From assembly GCA_030431525.1 (NCBI GenBank), contig JAUIJC010000007.1, positions 57,434 through 121,433 on the forward strand: DNA of 64,000 nucleotides, written 5' to 3'. The position numbers were made by a program, and so were the translations under genes. The stretch comes from Bacteroidia bacterium (GTDB lineage: Bacteria > Bacteroidota > Bacteroidia > Cytophagales > JAAEPT01). A model generated the notes under the pieces. The model searched no databases. It was not told the origin of the DNA and saw only the letters and a list, made by a program, of their open reading frames with translations. Shown here in pieces: positions 18,249 through 26,581 of this stretch (position 1 is the first letter of the stretch; the number at the start of each line of letters is the position of its first letter).

Positions 18249-18749
18249 TTAATACTTCACCGTAATGCCGTGATACTTTTCCTGTTCCTTGTAATCCTTG
18301 CGGAGTGGATGTCCGTCCCAATCATGGGGAAGAAGGATTCGGCGCAGGTCAGGATGTCCTTCGAAGCGGATACCGAACAGGTCAAATGTTTCTCGTTCGT
18401 GCCAGTTGGCCGTCTTCCAAATATGGGAAACGGTTGGGACGGAAGGAGCTTCTTGGTCTTCCGCATTCCTTTCCAACATCACCCTGAGGCAAAGCGGTTG
18501 ATTGAAAGGGATGGAATACAGGTTATAAATCACCTCCATGGTGCCTTCCTTTGGGCCGTTGTCCATGCCCGTAATGCAGGATAGCAAGTCAAAATAGCAT
18601 TGCTCATGGGCATACAGCTCTTGGCAAATATCCGCCAAGCGGTCCACGGAAACGGTAATCATTTCCTGAAGACCTTGCGGTTCGCTGGAAAGGATGGCCT
18701 CAGGGCCGAACTTCTCCTGAAGGTGTGCAACGGTTTCTTGGAAGGTCAT
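18249..18749 (-). CDS. nuoC: NADH-quinone oxidoreductase subunit C
   Basis: 30-kDa-type subunit of the Complex I peripheral arm. 166 residues, of the unfused type (E. coli has a NuoCD fusion). Family region near the C-terminus: TVSHIWKTANWHERETFDLFGIRFEGHPDLRRILLPHDWDGHPLRKDYK in overlapping parts, of which WHERE.FDLFGI and RIL.P.DW.GHPLRKDY are the diagnostic motifs. Third gene of nuoABCD on the minus strand. Confidence 0.96.
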   Translation of the reverse strand: MTFQETVAHLQEKFGPEAILSSEPQGLQEMITVSVDRLADICQELYAHEQCYFDLLSCITGMDNGPKEGTMEVIYNLYSIPFNQPLCLRVMLERNAEDQEAPSVPTVSHIWKTANWHERETFDLFGIRFEGHPDLRRILLPHDWDGHPLRKDYKEQEKYHGITVKY

Positions 18750-18766
18750 TGGTAGGTATCAAGTAG

Positions 18767-18816
18767 CATGTATCAAGTAGCAGGTAGCGGTCTTGCTACC
18801 TGCTACTTGATACTTG
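18767..18816. repeat. Heptad-phased hairpin in the nuoB-nuoC gap, TATCAAG/TAGCAAG family
   Basis: Arms 18767-18788 and 18795-18816 pair over 22 positions with one mismatch around a 6-base loop. Words TATCAAG, TAGCATG, TATCAAG, TAGCAGG step by 7 from 18757 to 18784. The same words recur in the atpD-atpC and ispD-ispH gaps. Confidence 0.92.
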
Positions 18817-18827
18817 TGTCCCATTGA

Positions 18828-19343
18828 TTAGCTCTTCTTCATCAACTTCTCCAAGGCCTCGGGGGCCATGTGGCTTTCTCCACGGATTTTCTCTTGGAGC
18901 TTCATCAAGCCACCAATCAAAGCCTCGGGGCGTGGCGGGCATCCCGGAACATAGACATCCACAGGGATAATGCGGTCCACGCCTTTTACCACGTGGTAGC
19001 CGTGTTCCCAATAGGGTCCACCACAGTTGGAGCAGGAACCCATGGAAATCACATAGCGGGGTTCGGGCATTTGCTCAAAAAGGCGACGTACACGGTCGGC
19101 CATTTTGAAGGTCACCGTTCCCGCCACAATCATCACGTCGGACTGACGAGGGGAGGAGCGTGGCGTGATGCCAAAACGGTCCAAATCGTAGCCCGTCGTA
19201 AAGGACCCCATCATTTCAATGGCGCAACAGGCCAGCCCAAAGCCCATCGGCCATAAGGATGACAGTCGTCCCCAGTTGAGCAGGTCGTCCACCTTGGTGA
19301 CGATCATCCCACCCGATTGAAATTGTTTGTCGTAGAGTCCCAT
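18828..19343 (-). CDS. nuoB: NADH-quinone oxidoreductase subunit B
   Basis: Complex I subunit that carries the terminal [4Fe-4S] cluster N2. 171 residues from [12 protein letters not shown]. The cluster ligands are visible: the tandem cysteines in [10 protein letters not shown], the cysteine of [12 protein letters not shown] and that of [12 protein letters not shown]. The frame is open to 19382, but the extra codons fall in the intergenic hairpin, so the ATG at 19343 is used. Confidence 0.97.
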   Translation of the reverse strand: MGLYDKQFQSGGMIVTKVDDLLNWGRLSSLWPMGFGLACCAIEMMGSFTTGYDLDRFGITPRSSPRQSDVMIVAGTVTFKMADRVRRLFEQMPEPRYVISMGSCSNCGGPYWEHGYHVVKGVDRIIPVDVYVPGCPPRPEALIGGLMKLQEKIRGESHMAPEALEKLMKKS

Positions 19344-19356
19344 TGTATTGTTCAGC

Positions 19357-19419
19357 TGACAAGTTTGATTTAGACCTGACATGTTTTGGAAACCTGTCAG
19401 GTCTAAATCAGATTTGTCA
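19357..19419. repeat. Hairpin in the nuoA-nuoB gap, AGACCTGACAGGTTT core family
   Basis: The core AGACCTGACATGTTTTGG and its complement AAACCTGTCAGGTCT form the top of the stem; outer arms TGACAAGTTTGATT and AATCAGATTTGTCA extend it with one mismatch. The core, but not the outer arms, recurs at 23114-23178. It is not in a 7-base phase, so it is a separate family from the heptad hairpins. Confidence 0.9.
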
Positions 19420-19422
19420 ATC

Positions 19423-19905
19423 TTATTTCACGTTTTTGTTTACCTCCTCGTACAAGCTCATTGGCACCTTGCCTTTGAATGGCGTAGGCTCCGGCACCGG
19501 ACGAATCCAGTCCAAATGGCCTTTGGCCCAAGCGTACACCAAGCCAAGCACCAGAATAAAGACGAAGATGAAGGCCTCTGTTAAGGAGAACCAACCCCAT
19601 AAATATTGTCCGCCCTCAGGGTTGTTAATCAATTCTGAACGGCCGAAAACCGTGGCCCAAGGGAACAGAAGCACGATTTCCACATCAAATAGCAGGAAAA
19701 TCAAGGCGATAATATAGAAGCGGAGGTTGAAGTTTACCCAAGCGCCACCCAACGGTTCCTCACCACATTCATAGGTGGTCAGCTTTTCCTCATTCGGCTT
19801 ATGCGAGCGTATGATACGCCCCGTAAACAGTCCGCCAGCAACCACCGCCAGTCCACCAATAATGAACAGGAGCATGGCGCCAAATTCCGAGATTTCGTTG
19901 GTCAT
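19423..19905 (-). CDS. nuoA: NADH-quinone oxidoreductase subunit A
   Basis: Small membrane subunit of Complex I. 160 residues with three membrane segments (about 8-28, 65-85 and 105-125). Family motifs: [13 protein letters not shown] and [26 protein letters not shown]. First gene of the minus-strand nuoABCD block; a TACCTTTG promoter element lies upstream. Confidence 0.96.
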   Translation of the reverse strand: MTNEISEFGAMLLFIIGGLAVVAGGLFTGRIIRSHKPNEEKLTTYECGEEPLGGAWVNFNLRFYIIALIFLLFDVEIVLLFPWATVFGRSELINNPEGGQYLWGWFSLTEAFIFVFILVLGLVYAWAKGHLDWIRPVPEPTPFKGKVPMSLYEEVNKNVK

Positions 19906-19940
19906 TGCCTAAAGGGCCTTGGTGTAAACTTACTTTGGCG

Positions 19941-19948
19941 CAAAGGTA
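19941..19948 (-). promoter_or_regulatory. Probable nuo operon promoter, TACCTTTG on the minus strand
   Basis: The plus strand reads CAAAGGTA, i.e. TACCTTTG on the minus strand followed by GCGCC, 36 bases before the nuoA start. Matches the Bacteroidota TAnnTTTG -7 element. The -33 box is not obvious. Confidence 0.6.
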
Positions 19949-20010
19949 CGGCTTTTTGCTGGGAAGCGGTATGGGGCTAACTTGCGGGATTGAATTAACT
20001 GGCTGTGGTA

Positions 20011-21612
20011 ATGCGAAAAGCGATTTTGGTTTTTGTGGTGGGGATGTTGGGGTTTTGTGCCTTGGGGCAGACAAGAGGTGATCAAGAAGTTTCTCAAAAG
20101 CAGTTTGAAAGCTTGATGGAAAGCCTTGTTACCATGAAGTTTTTGGAGCAGAGTGATGTTCAGGAGCTTCACGGCAGTGTAAATGACTATTCTCGAAAAC
20201 ATCTTTTAGGGGAGATGATTCCCTTGATTAGAAAGAGAATGTTGAAGGAGTACTTGGGGCCAACTACATACTTAGAGTATTACTCTCCCACGTTTAATGT
20301 TTTGCCTATTAGTATTTCGATTGAAGAGGAAGAAGGAGTAATGCTTCGGCTGATTGGGTGTCTATCCAATAATCATGTGATTTCATCAGAGACTACGAGG
20401 TTGTTGGTGGATGGGGTGAAAGGAGAGTTTAAAACACCCAGAGGTACATCCAAAATGCACAATCGGGAAGCCATTATGTGGTATGCCTATGAGCTGGAGT
20501 CATTTCATGAAAATCACTTATTGAGCTACTTTGAGGAATTGAAAGAGAATGGATTGTTGAGTCAAAAGCAGTATAAAAGCCTCAATAAAGCCTATTCCAG
20601 AGGTGAAGTCACCGCTCAAGAAGACCTGCTCCTATTCTTGGAAAATTCACTTTTCATTCCAGAAGAAGAGCTTCCTCAACAAAAAGAACAGTTCGTTAAA
20701 AAGTTGGTGGAAGCAGTCGTGAAGATGGATGCCAGCCTTCAAGTTGAAAACCTTGAAGTCAAGAGTATCCCTGTTGATGGAGGCGATAAGGTTGAACGTG
20801 TCACGGCTTCCTGTTCAAAAAATGGGATTTCATATGGACTGAGTTTTTTTGATGATGGAGTGGATGAAGTTTACAGTGCGGAAATGGAGGTCTTGACCTT
20901 GTTTAATCGCATCCTGACTGATCAAGGAAGTGATTACAGGCTGTTTTCGCTTTGGCGAAACGATGGGGGAGTTTCTCTGGTCAAGTTGAACAAAGCGCAA
21001 TATGAATTTTTGGTCAACAGCCAAGAGGATGGTGGCTACACCTATTTTAATCCTAACTGGTACAAGTTGATTGTGAATGTCAATGAAGGTTTTTCGTTGC
21101 TGACCACCGAGGAGGTCAAGGAGGCGTTTGATTTTTTGGATAACCTTGGGCTCTTTGGTGAGCAATCAGTACGACGCTATCAGGAAATAAACCGTCAGGG
21201 CATTTTGGAGGTCAAGGAAATCCTCCCAAGCTTGGATTCCATGATCTATGACTTTGATTGGGAAATGACGGATTTGAATACGCCATATTTATCGGTGACA
21301 AAAAGTTTGGCGTCCATTAGCAGAGGGAAGTTTTCCCCAACCCAAATCTATGATGACTTTAATTATGTCGCTGATTCCGTTCATTTTGGCTTTGTCTTGA
21401 ACGGAAAGGAATACGCCACAACCATGAAGGTTATGGGCGATTGGTATTCCCCAGAGTTTTTAGAGTTGATTGATAATGCTTTGGAAGAGCAACATGTGGA
21501 AGGGCGTTTTTATCCAGTGAATGTTGATGGTCAGGCCAATGGATTTATGTTTTTGACGCTTGCTCAATATGAGGTGTTGAAGGCGAGGGGCTTAGTTGAA
21601 GTAGAGGATTAG
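20011..21612 (+). CDS. Secreted protein of unknown function
   Basis: A 533-residue protein with a signal peptide (MRKAILVFVVGMLGFCALG, before QTRGDQ). The rest is soluble, Glu-rich, and shows no domain I recognise. Regions around 60-190 and 345-400 are helical with repeated phrases such as LLSQKQYKSLNKA and FGEQSVRRYQEINRQG, hinting at an internal duplication. It is divergent from nuoA and followed 38 bases later by two small membrane protein genes. The ATG at 20011 is chosen over a GTG six bases upstream because it begins the signal peptide. Confidence 0.75.
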   Translation: MRKAILVFVVGMLGFCALGQTRGDQEVSQKQFESLMESLVTMKFLEQSDVQELHGSVNDYSRKHLLGEMIPLIRKRMLKEYLGPTTYLEYYSPTFNVLPISISIEEEEGVMLRLIGCLSNNHVISSETTRLLVDGVKGEFKTPRGTSKMHNREAIMWYAYELESFHENHLLSYFEELKENGLLSQKQYKSLNKAYSRGEVTAQEDLLLFLENSLFIPEEELPQQKEQFVKKLVEAVVKMDASLQVENLEVKSIPVDGGDKVERVTASCSKNGISYGLSFFDDGVDEVYSAEMEVLTLFNRILTDQGSDYRLFSLWRNDGGVSLVKLNKAQYEFLVNSQEDGGYTYFNPNWYKLIVNVNEGFSLLTTEEVKEAFDFLDNLGLFGEQSVRRYQEINRQGILEVKEILPSLDSMIYDFDWEMTDLNTPYLSVTKSLASISRGKFSPTQIYDDFNYVADSVHFGFVLNGKEYATTMKVMGDWYSPEFLELIDNALEEQHVEGRFYPVNVDGQANGFMFLTLAQYEVLKARGLVEVED

Positions 21613-21650
21613 TCTTTTTATCTTTCCGACTTTTATCACACTTTGTTCTT

Positions 21651-21980
21651 ATGTCGCTATTAAAGCCCTTTCATCCAGTACGTCTTTCTGCTTTCCGCAC
21701 CCTGTTGACTGGAGTTGTGATCAGTGGATTAAATGTTCTTGGCTTATCAGCTATTGGTTGGTATGTGCCTTTGTTGATGATTTTGTCTGGCGTGCTTATC
21801 TTCTTTAGTGTTGTTATGCTATGTTTTCCCGGTCCACACTTGGAACCAGTAAACGGTAAATATGATTGGGAGAAATTCACACAAGAGATGCCCAATTCCC
21901 TAAAAGTAATATGGGGGATAGGGCTGTTTTTTGGTGTTTTAGTAGGTTTTGGCCTGTTTATATTTTTTGATAATCTTTAA
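21651..21980 (+). CDS. Small membrane protein, first of a tandem pair
   Basis: 109 residues with three hydrophobic segments (about 16-35, 38-58 and 86-106). It shares the pattern CFPGP-(about 12)-YDW-(about 10)-P-(4)-IWGIG-...-FFDN with the next gene, which has the same length. No known family recognised. The two genes are 13 bases apart and were probably formed by duplication. Confidence 0.75.
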   Translation: MSLLKPFHPVRLSAFRTLLTGVVISGLNVLGLSAIGWYVPLLMILSGVLIFFSVVMLCFPGPHLEPVNGKYDWEKFTQEMPNSLKVIWGIGLFFGVLVGFGLFIFFDNL

Positions 21981-21993
21981 TAGAAAGAGGCAA

Positions 21994-22323
21994 ATGGCAC
22001 CTTTGGATTCAGTTCATTTTGTACGCCGGATGGGTATGGCCCTAAGCATTGTTGGGGCAATGTTGAGCTATGGCAATTACTATGTGTTGACGGAGGCAGG
22101 ATGGTATCTCCCGACAGTGTTGTCCTTGGGAATTCTCATGTTTTTGTTCGGCTTTGTTTTGATATTCTTCCCAGGACCAAAAATGGTGTTTAGTGCAGAA
22201 GAATTTGATTGGGACGATTATATCTCCGATTTGCCACAAGGCATAAAAATGATTTGGGCGATTGGTATTGGTGCTTCCTTTGTGGTAGCGATGGGGATTT
22301 ATATCTGGCTGGATAATTTTTAA
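21994..22323 (+). CDS. Small membrane protein, second of a tandem pair
   Basis: 109 residues from MAPLDSVHFVRRMG; three hydrophobic segments and the shared motifs FFPGP, FDWDDY, LPQGIKMIWAIGIG and WLDNF. The frame runs open from 21949, overlapping the previous gene, but the ATG at 21994 gives equal length and aligned N-termini with its paralogue. It ends directly against the stop of the convergent PLD-like gene. Confidence 0.75.
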   Translation: MAPLDSVHFVRRMGMALSIVGAMLSYGNYYVLTEAGWYLPTVLSLGILMFLFGFVLIFFPGPKMVFSAEEFDWDDYISDLPQGIKMIWAIGIGASFVVAMGIYIWLDNF

Positions 22324-23100
22324 TCACTCCTCTTCCTCCTCCAATTCATACAGCCTCGCACCCAATTCATCTGGACCCAATTCCTCAAAAAGTTCTTCGG
22401 TAAAGACACGGTCCACTTGCTCGATGATTTGGGCCACGGCCACTGGGTCGCTCACCTTGATGCATGTTTCAAAGTTATCCTTGAAGCCCGCCGAGGTGAA
22501 GTTCAGTGAGCCCAAAAAAGCCAGTTCATCATCAATCAAATAGATTTTGCTGTGGATAAGTGGGGTAAGTCGGTTTCCTCCCATTCCCTTTGGCGAGCGG
22601 AATGCCTTGATAGGAAACAGGTTTTGGTAACTGAAACTTTCCACAATGACCTGCCGTGCCTGCACCGCAAAATAGATGGCGAAAAAGAGAATGAGCAAAA
22701 TGCCGGTGCCTAGCACGAATGGAGGTTTGTGATTGTCTTGTGAAAGGTGGCTAACTAAGGCAAAAATAGTGGCGCCTAACCCCACAACACAAAGCCCTGT
22801 TAACAGGTGATAAAGGTATTTTAGGGCAACTCCTTTTTTGTTGGTGTGGACTTCTTGAATCACCAATTGTTCTACGGTTGTCCGCCCCTTGTTCGTGGTG
22901 GCTAAGCGTTCAAAATCCTCCGTAGTCGCCAATTCCACCGCTACACCATTTTTGCTGAGACGCACCAATTCCTTTAACAAATCAGGTCCTGTGTAGGGCG
23001 AAATGATGCGCACACTTTCCTGTGCATTGCGGATGGCGTGGTACAGTTCCTTACCGGCCTGCTGGCCGATGTGGATGCTGGTTTGGGTGGAGTGGATCAA
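22324..23100 (-). CDS. Phospholipase D-like protein with a single HKD motif and two internal membrane segments
   Basis: 258 residues. The N-terminal half looks like a degenerate PLD repeat (VRIISPYTGPDLLKELVRLSKNGVAVELATT); two hydrophobic segments sit in the middle (about 100-118 and 130-148: YLYHLLTGLCVVGLGATIFA and FVLGTGILLILFFAIYFAVQ); the C-terminal part has one full HKD motif HSKIYLIDDELAFLGSLNFT. Single-HKD members usually act as dimers. A membrane-bound nuclease or phosphatidyl transferase role is inferred. The C-terminus is a run of glutamates. The next gene downstream on the plus strand abuts it end to end. Confidence 0.82.
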   Translation of the reverse strand: MIHSTQTSIHIGQQAGKELYHAIRNAQESVRIISPYTGPDLLKELVRLSKNGVAVELATTEDFERLATTNKGRTTVEQLVIQEVHTNKKGVALKYLYHLLTGLCVVGLGATIFALVSHLSQDNHKPPFVLGTGILLILFFAIYFAVQARQVIVESFSYQNLFPIKAFRSPKGMGGNRLTPLIHSKIYLIDDELAFLGSLNFTSAGFKDNFETCIKVSDPVAVAQIIEQVDRVFTEELFEELGPDELGARLYELEEEEE

Positions 23101-23113
23101 GGGGGATAAATAG

Positions 23114-23178
23114 TTTAAGACGGATAAGTAGACCTGACAGGTTTTGGAAACCTGTCAGGTCTACTTATCCATCTTAAA
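23114..23178. repeat. Hairpin with AGACCTGACAGGTTT core
   Basis: Perfect core AGACCTGACAGGTTTTGG/AAACCTGTCAGGTCT with outer arms TTTAAGACGGATAAGT and ACTTATCCATCTTAAA (one mismatch). The outer arms differ entirely from those of the copy at 19357-19419, yet are self-complementary. It lies between two minus-strand genes. Confidence 0.9.
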
Positions 23179-23193
23179 ATTACCGAAAAACCA

Positions 23194-23742
23194 TCATTTC
23201 ACCGACCACAGGATCATCCCGATCAGGAACATCCCAATCAACACAAAAGCGAAAAGGGTGTTGATCATGTTTTTTCCGATACGACCGTTTTTCTTGATTT
23301 CCCTTTTTTGAGAGGCTTTGTCATCCAGCTCGCCCAAGATGGCTTCGGCTCTGGCGACATCGGATGGCGCAAAGGTGAAGTGGATGGAAGGGAAGTAGAC
23401 ATCCAACACTTCTCGCTTTTCGAATTTCAGGCCTTCGGTAGTGATGCGCTCCTCAAACTTTGCATGAAGAATGCTGTCGCCGTCAAAGCTGATGGTGTTG
23501 TCGCCACGGCCGGGGGCGCACATGGCACAGGTGCTTAGTGGGCGTTGTAACTGCTGATTCTGTGAGGCGACTGTCTTTTCGTATTTCTCTCGCCATTTAT
23601 CGTCCAGCAGAGGACGGATGCCACGTTTTTCCACTTCCTTTAATGCCATTTCAATGGCTTGGGCATTGTATTTCTCGGACTCGAGCAGGATGTTGATCAG
23701 CTCGTAGTCGTAGAGTTTGGCATATGCGGAAGCGTAATCCAT
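23194..23742 (-). CDS. Hypothetical protein with a C-terminal membrane anchor
   Basis: 182 residues from MDYASAYAKLYDYELINIL. The N-terminal helical part contains LLESEKYNAQAIEMALKEVEKRGI, the middle a CAMCAPGRGDN cysteine pair, and residues about 157-178 a membrane segment (INTLFAFVLIGMFLIGMILW). The start codon overlaps the previous gene's stop (TAATG), showing translational coupling; the frame's longer form (to 23802) is rejected for that reason. No family recognised. Confidence 0.72.
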   Translation of the reverse strand: MDYASAYAKLYDYELINILLESEKYNAQAIEMALKEVEKRGIRPLLDDKWREKYEKTVASQNQQLQRPLSTCAMCAPGRGDNTISFDGDSILHAKFEERITTEGLKFEKREVLDVYFPSIHFTFAPSDVARAEAILGELDDKASQKREIKKNGRIGKNMINTLFAFVLIGMFLIGMILWSVK

Positions 23743-24536
23743 TAGCGAATAATCAAGGTTTTGACGATGTGGTCCTTGCCTTCCAAGGAGGAGATTCGGC
23801 ATTGGACCATTCCCTTGGGCATGTCCGACAGATTGACACGCGCCGTATTAGTTTTAATCGTTTGAGAGTGCAGAATGTTCCCTTGGTGGGTAATCTCCAA
23901 TAAGTATTCCCCTTCCTTTTTTAAGTCAATATGGCAGTATTCCGTGGCTGGGTTAGGGTAAATAACGGCCAAGGCTTCTGGGTTTTCAGTGTCCAAGGTC
24001 ACAGGAGGGCTGTCCTGAATAATGGGAAACGCTGGTAGGCTGTCCAGCACGGCAGAATAAAGTTTCAGCAATCGACGTTTTTCGGGGTCGATGGCCACTG
24101 AATTGCTATCGATAACAGTTTGTTCCATAGCATATTCTGGCAACTGGCTTAAAGTATCCACCAGTAACATCTGGAAGTATTCTGTTTCCCAGCCCTTAAT
24201 GGAATCGCCATTTGTTTCGAGGGCATGGATGTAGAAAGCCGACTCTTCTTCATCAATTGGACGACTTAAAAAGTATAGCCCATGGTACTTGTGTGCATAA
24301 CCCAAAAAACTGGTGTCCCCATCAGGAATGGAGGTAATTAGGTTTTTCTTACTTGCCTTATCAAAAAGAATGGTGTAGGTCAAGGTGTCTTCCTTATTGG
24401 CAATGCGAAGGGTGTCGCCCAGTTTTTTACTCAGGTTAATGATCTGCTTTTTGGGAAAGGGACTGGAGAATTTGGTTTTGGGCTCGCCACAGCCAAAAAG
24501 TAGAAAAGGAGCGAAAAGTAGGGTTATTCTTTTCAT
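23742..24536 (-). CDS. Lipoprotein with a T9SS-like C-terminal domain
   Basis: 264 residues. The N-terminus is a lipoprotein signal peptide with lipobox LFGC at about 13-16. The C-terminal 75 residues, starting at AVIYPNPATEYCHIDL and ending VKTLIIR, have the pattern of a type A T9SS sorting domain (YPNP start, LSDMPKGM, final hydrophobic-basic strand). The middle has no recognised domain. Having both a lipid anchor signal and a T9SS domain is odd, since T9SS cargo is normally exported by a plain Sec signal. It starts inside the end of miaA (ATGA overlap) and overlaps the next gene's start. Confidence 0.78.
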   Translation of the reverse strand: MKRITLLFAPFLLFGCGEPKTKFSSPFPKKQIINLSKKLGDTLRIANKEDTLTYTILFDKASKKNLITSIPDGDTSFLGYAHKYHGLYFLSRPIDEEESAFYIHALETNGDSIKGWETEYFQMLLVDTLSQLPEYAMEQTVIDSNSVAIDPEKRRLLKLYSAVLDSLPAFPIIQDSPPVTLDTENPEALAVIYPNPATEYCHIDLKKEGEYLLEITHQGNILHSQTIKTNTARVNLSDMPKGMVQCRISSLEGKDHIVKTLIIR

Positions 24537-25459
24537 GTGGAATGTGATTGTATTTTTTCAGTAATCAAACTAACCAGTTCGGGTGTGGATAACATGCCGT
24601 TTATCCACATGATGTCGTGACCGTCTTTTTCCATTTTCCGGAAATAGGTCATTTGGCGCTTGGCGAATTGGTGGATGGCCACCTCCAGCCTTTTGGTCAT
24701 TTCTTCCAAGCTCCAAACGCCTTCCAAGTGTTCGGTGATGAATTTGTATTCCAGTCCGTAGCGTTTCAAGGTATCTGGTGAAACGCCTTGGGAGAGGAGG
24801 GTTTGCACTTCCTCAATCATGCCTTCCTCCATGCGTTTATGAAGGCGGTTTGTGATGCGCTCACGACGAACTTCCCGTGGGATGTCAATGCCAAAAATGA
24901 GGCTTTTGGGCGTGTTTTCAGACTTGGAGTCTTGCGGATGTTGGGCCAAGTAGTCCAAGATTTCAATGGCTCGAATCAAGCGCTTTTTAGTGCTGGTATC
25001 GAAGGAAAGGCCTTGTTGGGGAGTGGCGTTAAACCGCTCAAGCAATTCTTCCTTGGAAAAAGTATCAAGAGAATCTCTCAAGGCATTATTGACGGGAATC
25101 TTGGTGTGTTGATAACTCCCCAATACGGCAGAAAGGTACATGCCTGTGCCTCCGCAAAGAATAGGAGTATTTCCACGCTTTTCAATGCCCTCCAACGCTT
25201 GGTCTACATCCTGCTGAAAGGCAAATACATTGTATTCCTCGCCTGCATTTCGGACATCAATTAAATGATGGGGGATGGTTTGGCCCTCAATGGTGTACTC
25301 GTCCAAGTCCTTGCCCGTGCCGATATCCATGCCCTTATAGACCTGTCGGGAATCAGCGCTAATGATTTCTCCATTAATGGCCTGAGCCAAAGCTACGGCC
25401 ACTTTTGTCTTGCCGGAGGCCGTCGGCCCAAGGATGGTGATAAAGGGAGTTGATGCCAT
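24533..25459 (-). CDS. miaA: tRNA dimethylallyltransferase
   Basis: Adds a dimethylallyl group to A37 of tRNAs reading UNN codons. 308 residues. P-loop GPTASGKT at residues 11-18, SADSRQVYKGMDIGTGK near 38-54, the PHHLIDV segment, LCGGTGMYLSAVL, and the later KKRLIRAIEIL and FAKRQMTYFRK segments. It uses dimethylallyl diphosphate, a product of the MEP pathway whose ispD and ispH genes lie 25 kb away. A TACCTTG sequence upstream (25468-25474, minus strand) is a weak promoter candidate. Confidence 0.97.
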   Translation of the reverse strand: MASTPFITILGPTASGKTKVAVALAQAINGEIISADSRQVYKGMDIGTGKDLDEYTIEGQTIPHHLIDVRNAGEEYNVFAFQQDVDQALEGIEKRGNTPILCGGTGMYLSAVLGSYQHTKIPVNNALRDSLDTFSKEELLERFNATPQQGLSFDTSTKKRLIRAIEILDYLAQHPQDSKSENTPKSLIFGIDIPREVRRERITNRLHKRMEEGMIEEVQTLLSQGVSPDTLKRYGLEYKFITEHLEGVWSLEEMTKRLEVAIHQFAKRQMTYFRKMEKDGHDIMWINGMLSTPELVSLITEKIQSHST

Positions 25460-25596
25460 GATTGGCGCAAGGTACGACAGATTCCTACAATCTTAAATGA
25501 CCGAAAAATCCCATCATGGGAAGCGAATTGAGGGGAATTTTCGTTCTGGGCGATTTTTCATGCGTACACGGTATTAGAACGAAACCCTTTATTGAG

Positions 25597-26493
25597 ATGA
25601 AAAAACTATTAGCTGTTTTAGCTTTTGTAGGCTTGGGATTTTCGGCTACGGCCCAAACTGGAATCCCCAATTCAAGTTTTGAAGCCTTTAGTTTAAAGGC
25701 CGGTGTACAAGGTCCTGATGGTTGGCACACAAGTAATACCGCAGCCCAAACAACAGTGACCCAATCCTCTGACGCGCAGGATCAGTCCACAGCAGTGCGT
25801 ATCGAAACAAAGATGGATGCGAGTAATTTACCTCTTGGGTCTATATCCATTGGAGTGGCGCCAATCGATGCCATTGATGGTGATGATGTTACTCCAGGAT
25901 TCAGCCTTGGAACTACGGATTACAAAGCTCTCCGCTATCATTATAAGTATCAGCCATCGGGCACGGATACGGCCTTTGCATTGCTTATTCTTACCCGTTG
26001 GAATGCGACAGAGGGCAAACGCGAGATTACCGACTACATGCTGCACAATAAGCTATCGTCCACCTCGGAGTATGTATCTGGATATTATGAGTTCTTAGAT
26101 TCAACGGGATTTAAGCCGGATTCTGGAACCATTATATTTTCTTCAAGTTATGAGGATGCTCGATTCTCAACTAACAAGGCCCAAACTGGAAGTGTGCTGA
26201 TTGTGGATAACGTTCGGCTATTAACCGCCAACGAAGTGACCAGTGTAGCTGATTTTAAAGCGGGAAAAATCTGGGGAGAGGTGTTTCCTAATCCTGCTAC
26301 GGATGAAGTAACAATCCTTTCTGCTGAGAAAGGAACTTTCCAACTTTATGACGGCCAAGGCCGATTGGTGAAGGAAATCAAAGTGGAAGACGAGCAGGTC
26401 GTAAGGTTGGGTGGAGAGTCAGGAATTTACTTCTATCATTTCACCGACATGGAGGGTGTGGTGAGACGAAGAGGAAAGTTGATTGTTCAATAG
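25597..26493 (+). CDS. Secreted T9SS protein with a jelly-roll-like N-domain
   Basis: 298 residues from MKKLLAVLAFVGLGFSATA. After the signal peptide, TGIPNSSFEAFSLKAGVQGPDGW resembles the start of carbohydrate-binding jelly-roll domains in Bacteroidota (N.SFE.W..P.GW); the sorting domain begins at GEVFPNPATDEVTIL and ends RRGKLIVQ. The longer frame from 25516 is rejected because it would bury the signal peptide. A glycan-related function is only suggested by the fold-like pattern. Confidence 0.85.
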   Translation: MKKLLAVLAFVGLGFSATAQTGIPNSSFEAFSLKAGVQGPDGWHTSNTAAQTTVTQSSDAQDQSTAVRIETKMDASNLPLGSISIGVAPIDAIDGDDVTPGFSLGTTDYKALRYHYKYQPSGTDTAFALLILTRWNATEGKREITDYMLHNKLSSTSEYVSGYYEFLDSTGFKPDSGTIIFSSSYEDARFSTNKAQTGSVLIVDNVRLLTANEVTSVADFKAGKIWGEVFPNPATDEVTILSAEKGTFQLYDGQGRLVKEIKVEDEQVVRLGGESGIYFYHFTDMEGVVRRRGKLIVQ

Positions 26494-26522
26494 GCTCATT
26501 GGGCTTTAGGGTTTATCCAAAT

Positions 26523-26560
26523 AAAAAGGCTTGTTCCCCAATTGGAGAACAAGCCTTTTT
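26523..26560. terminator. Bidirectional terminator
   Basis: Stem AAAAAGGCTTGTTC/GAACAAGCCTTTTT around CCCAATTGGA. It serves the T9SS gene on the plus strand and the sugar kinase gene on the minus strand. Confidence 0.92.
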
Positions 26561-26581
26561 GAGTTTAGTAGAAGTGAGGGA

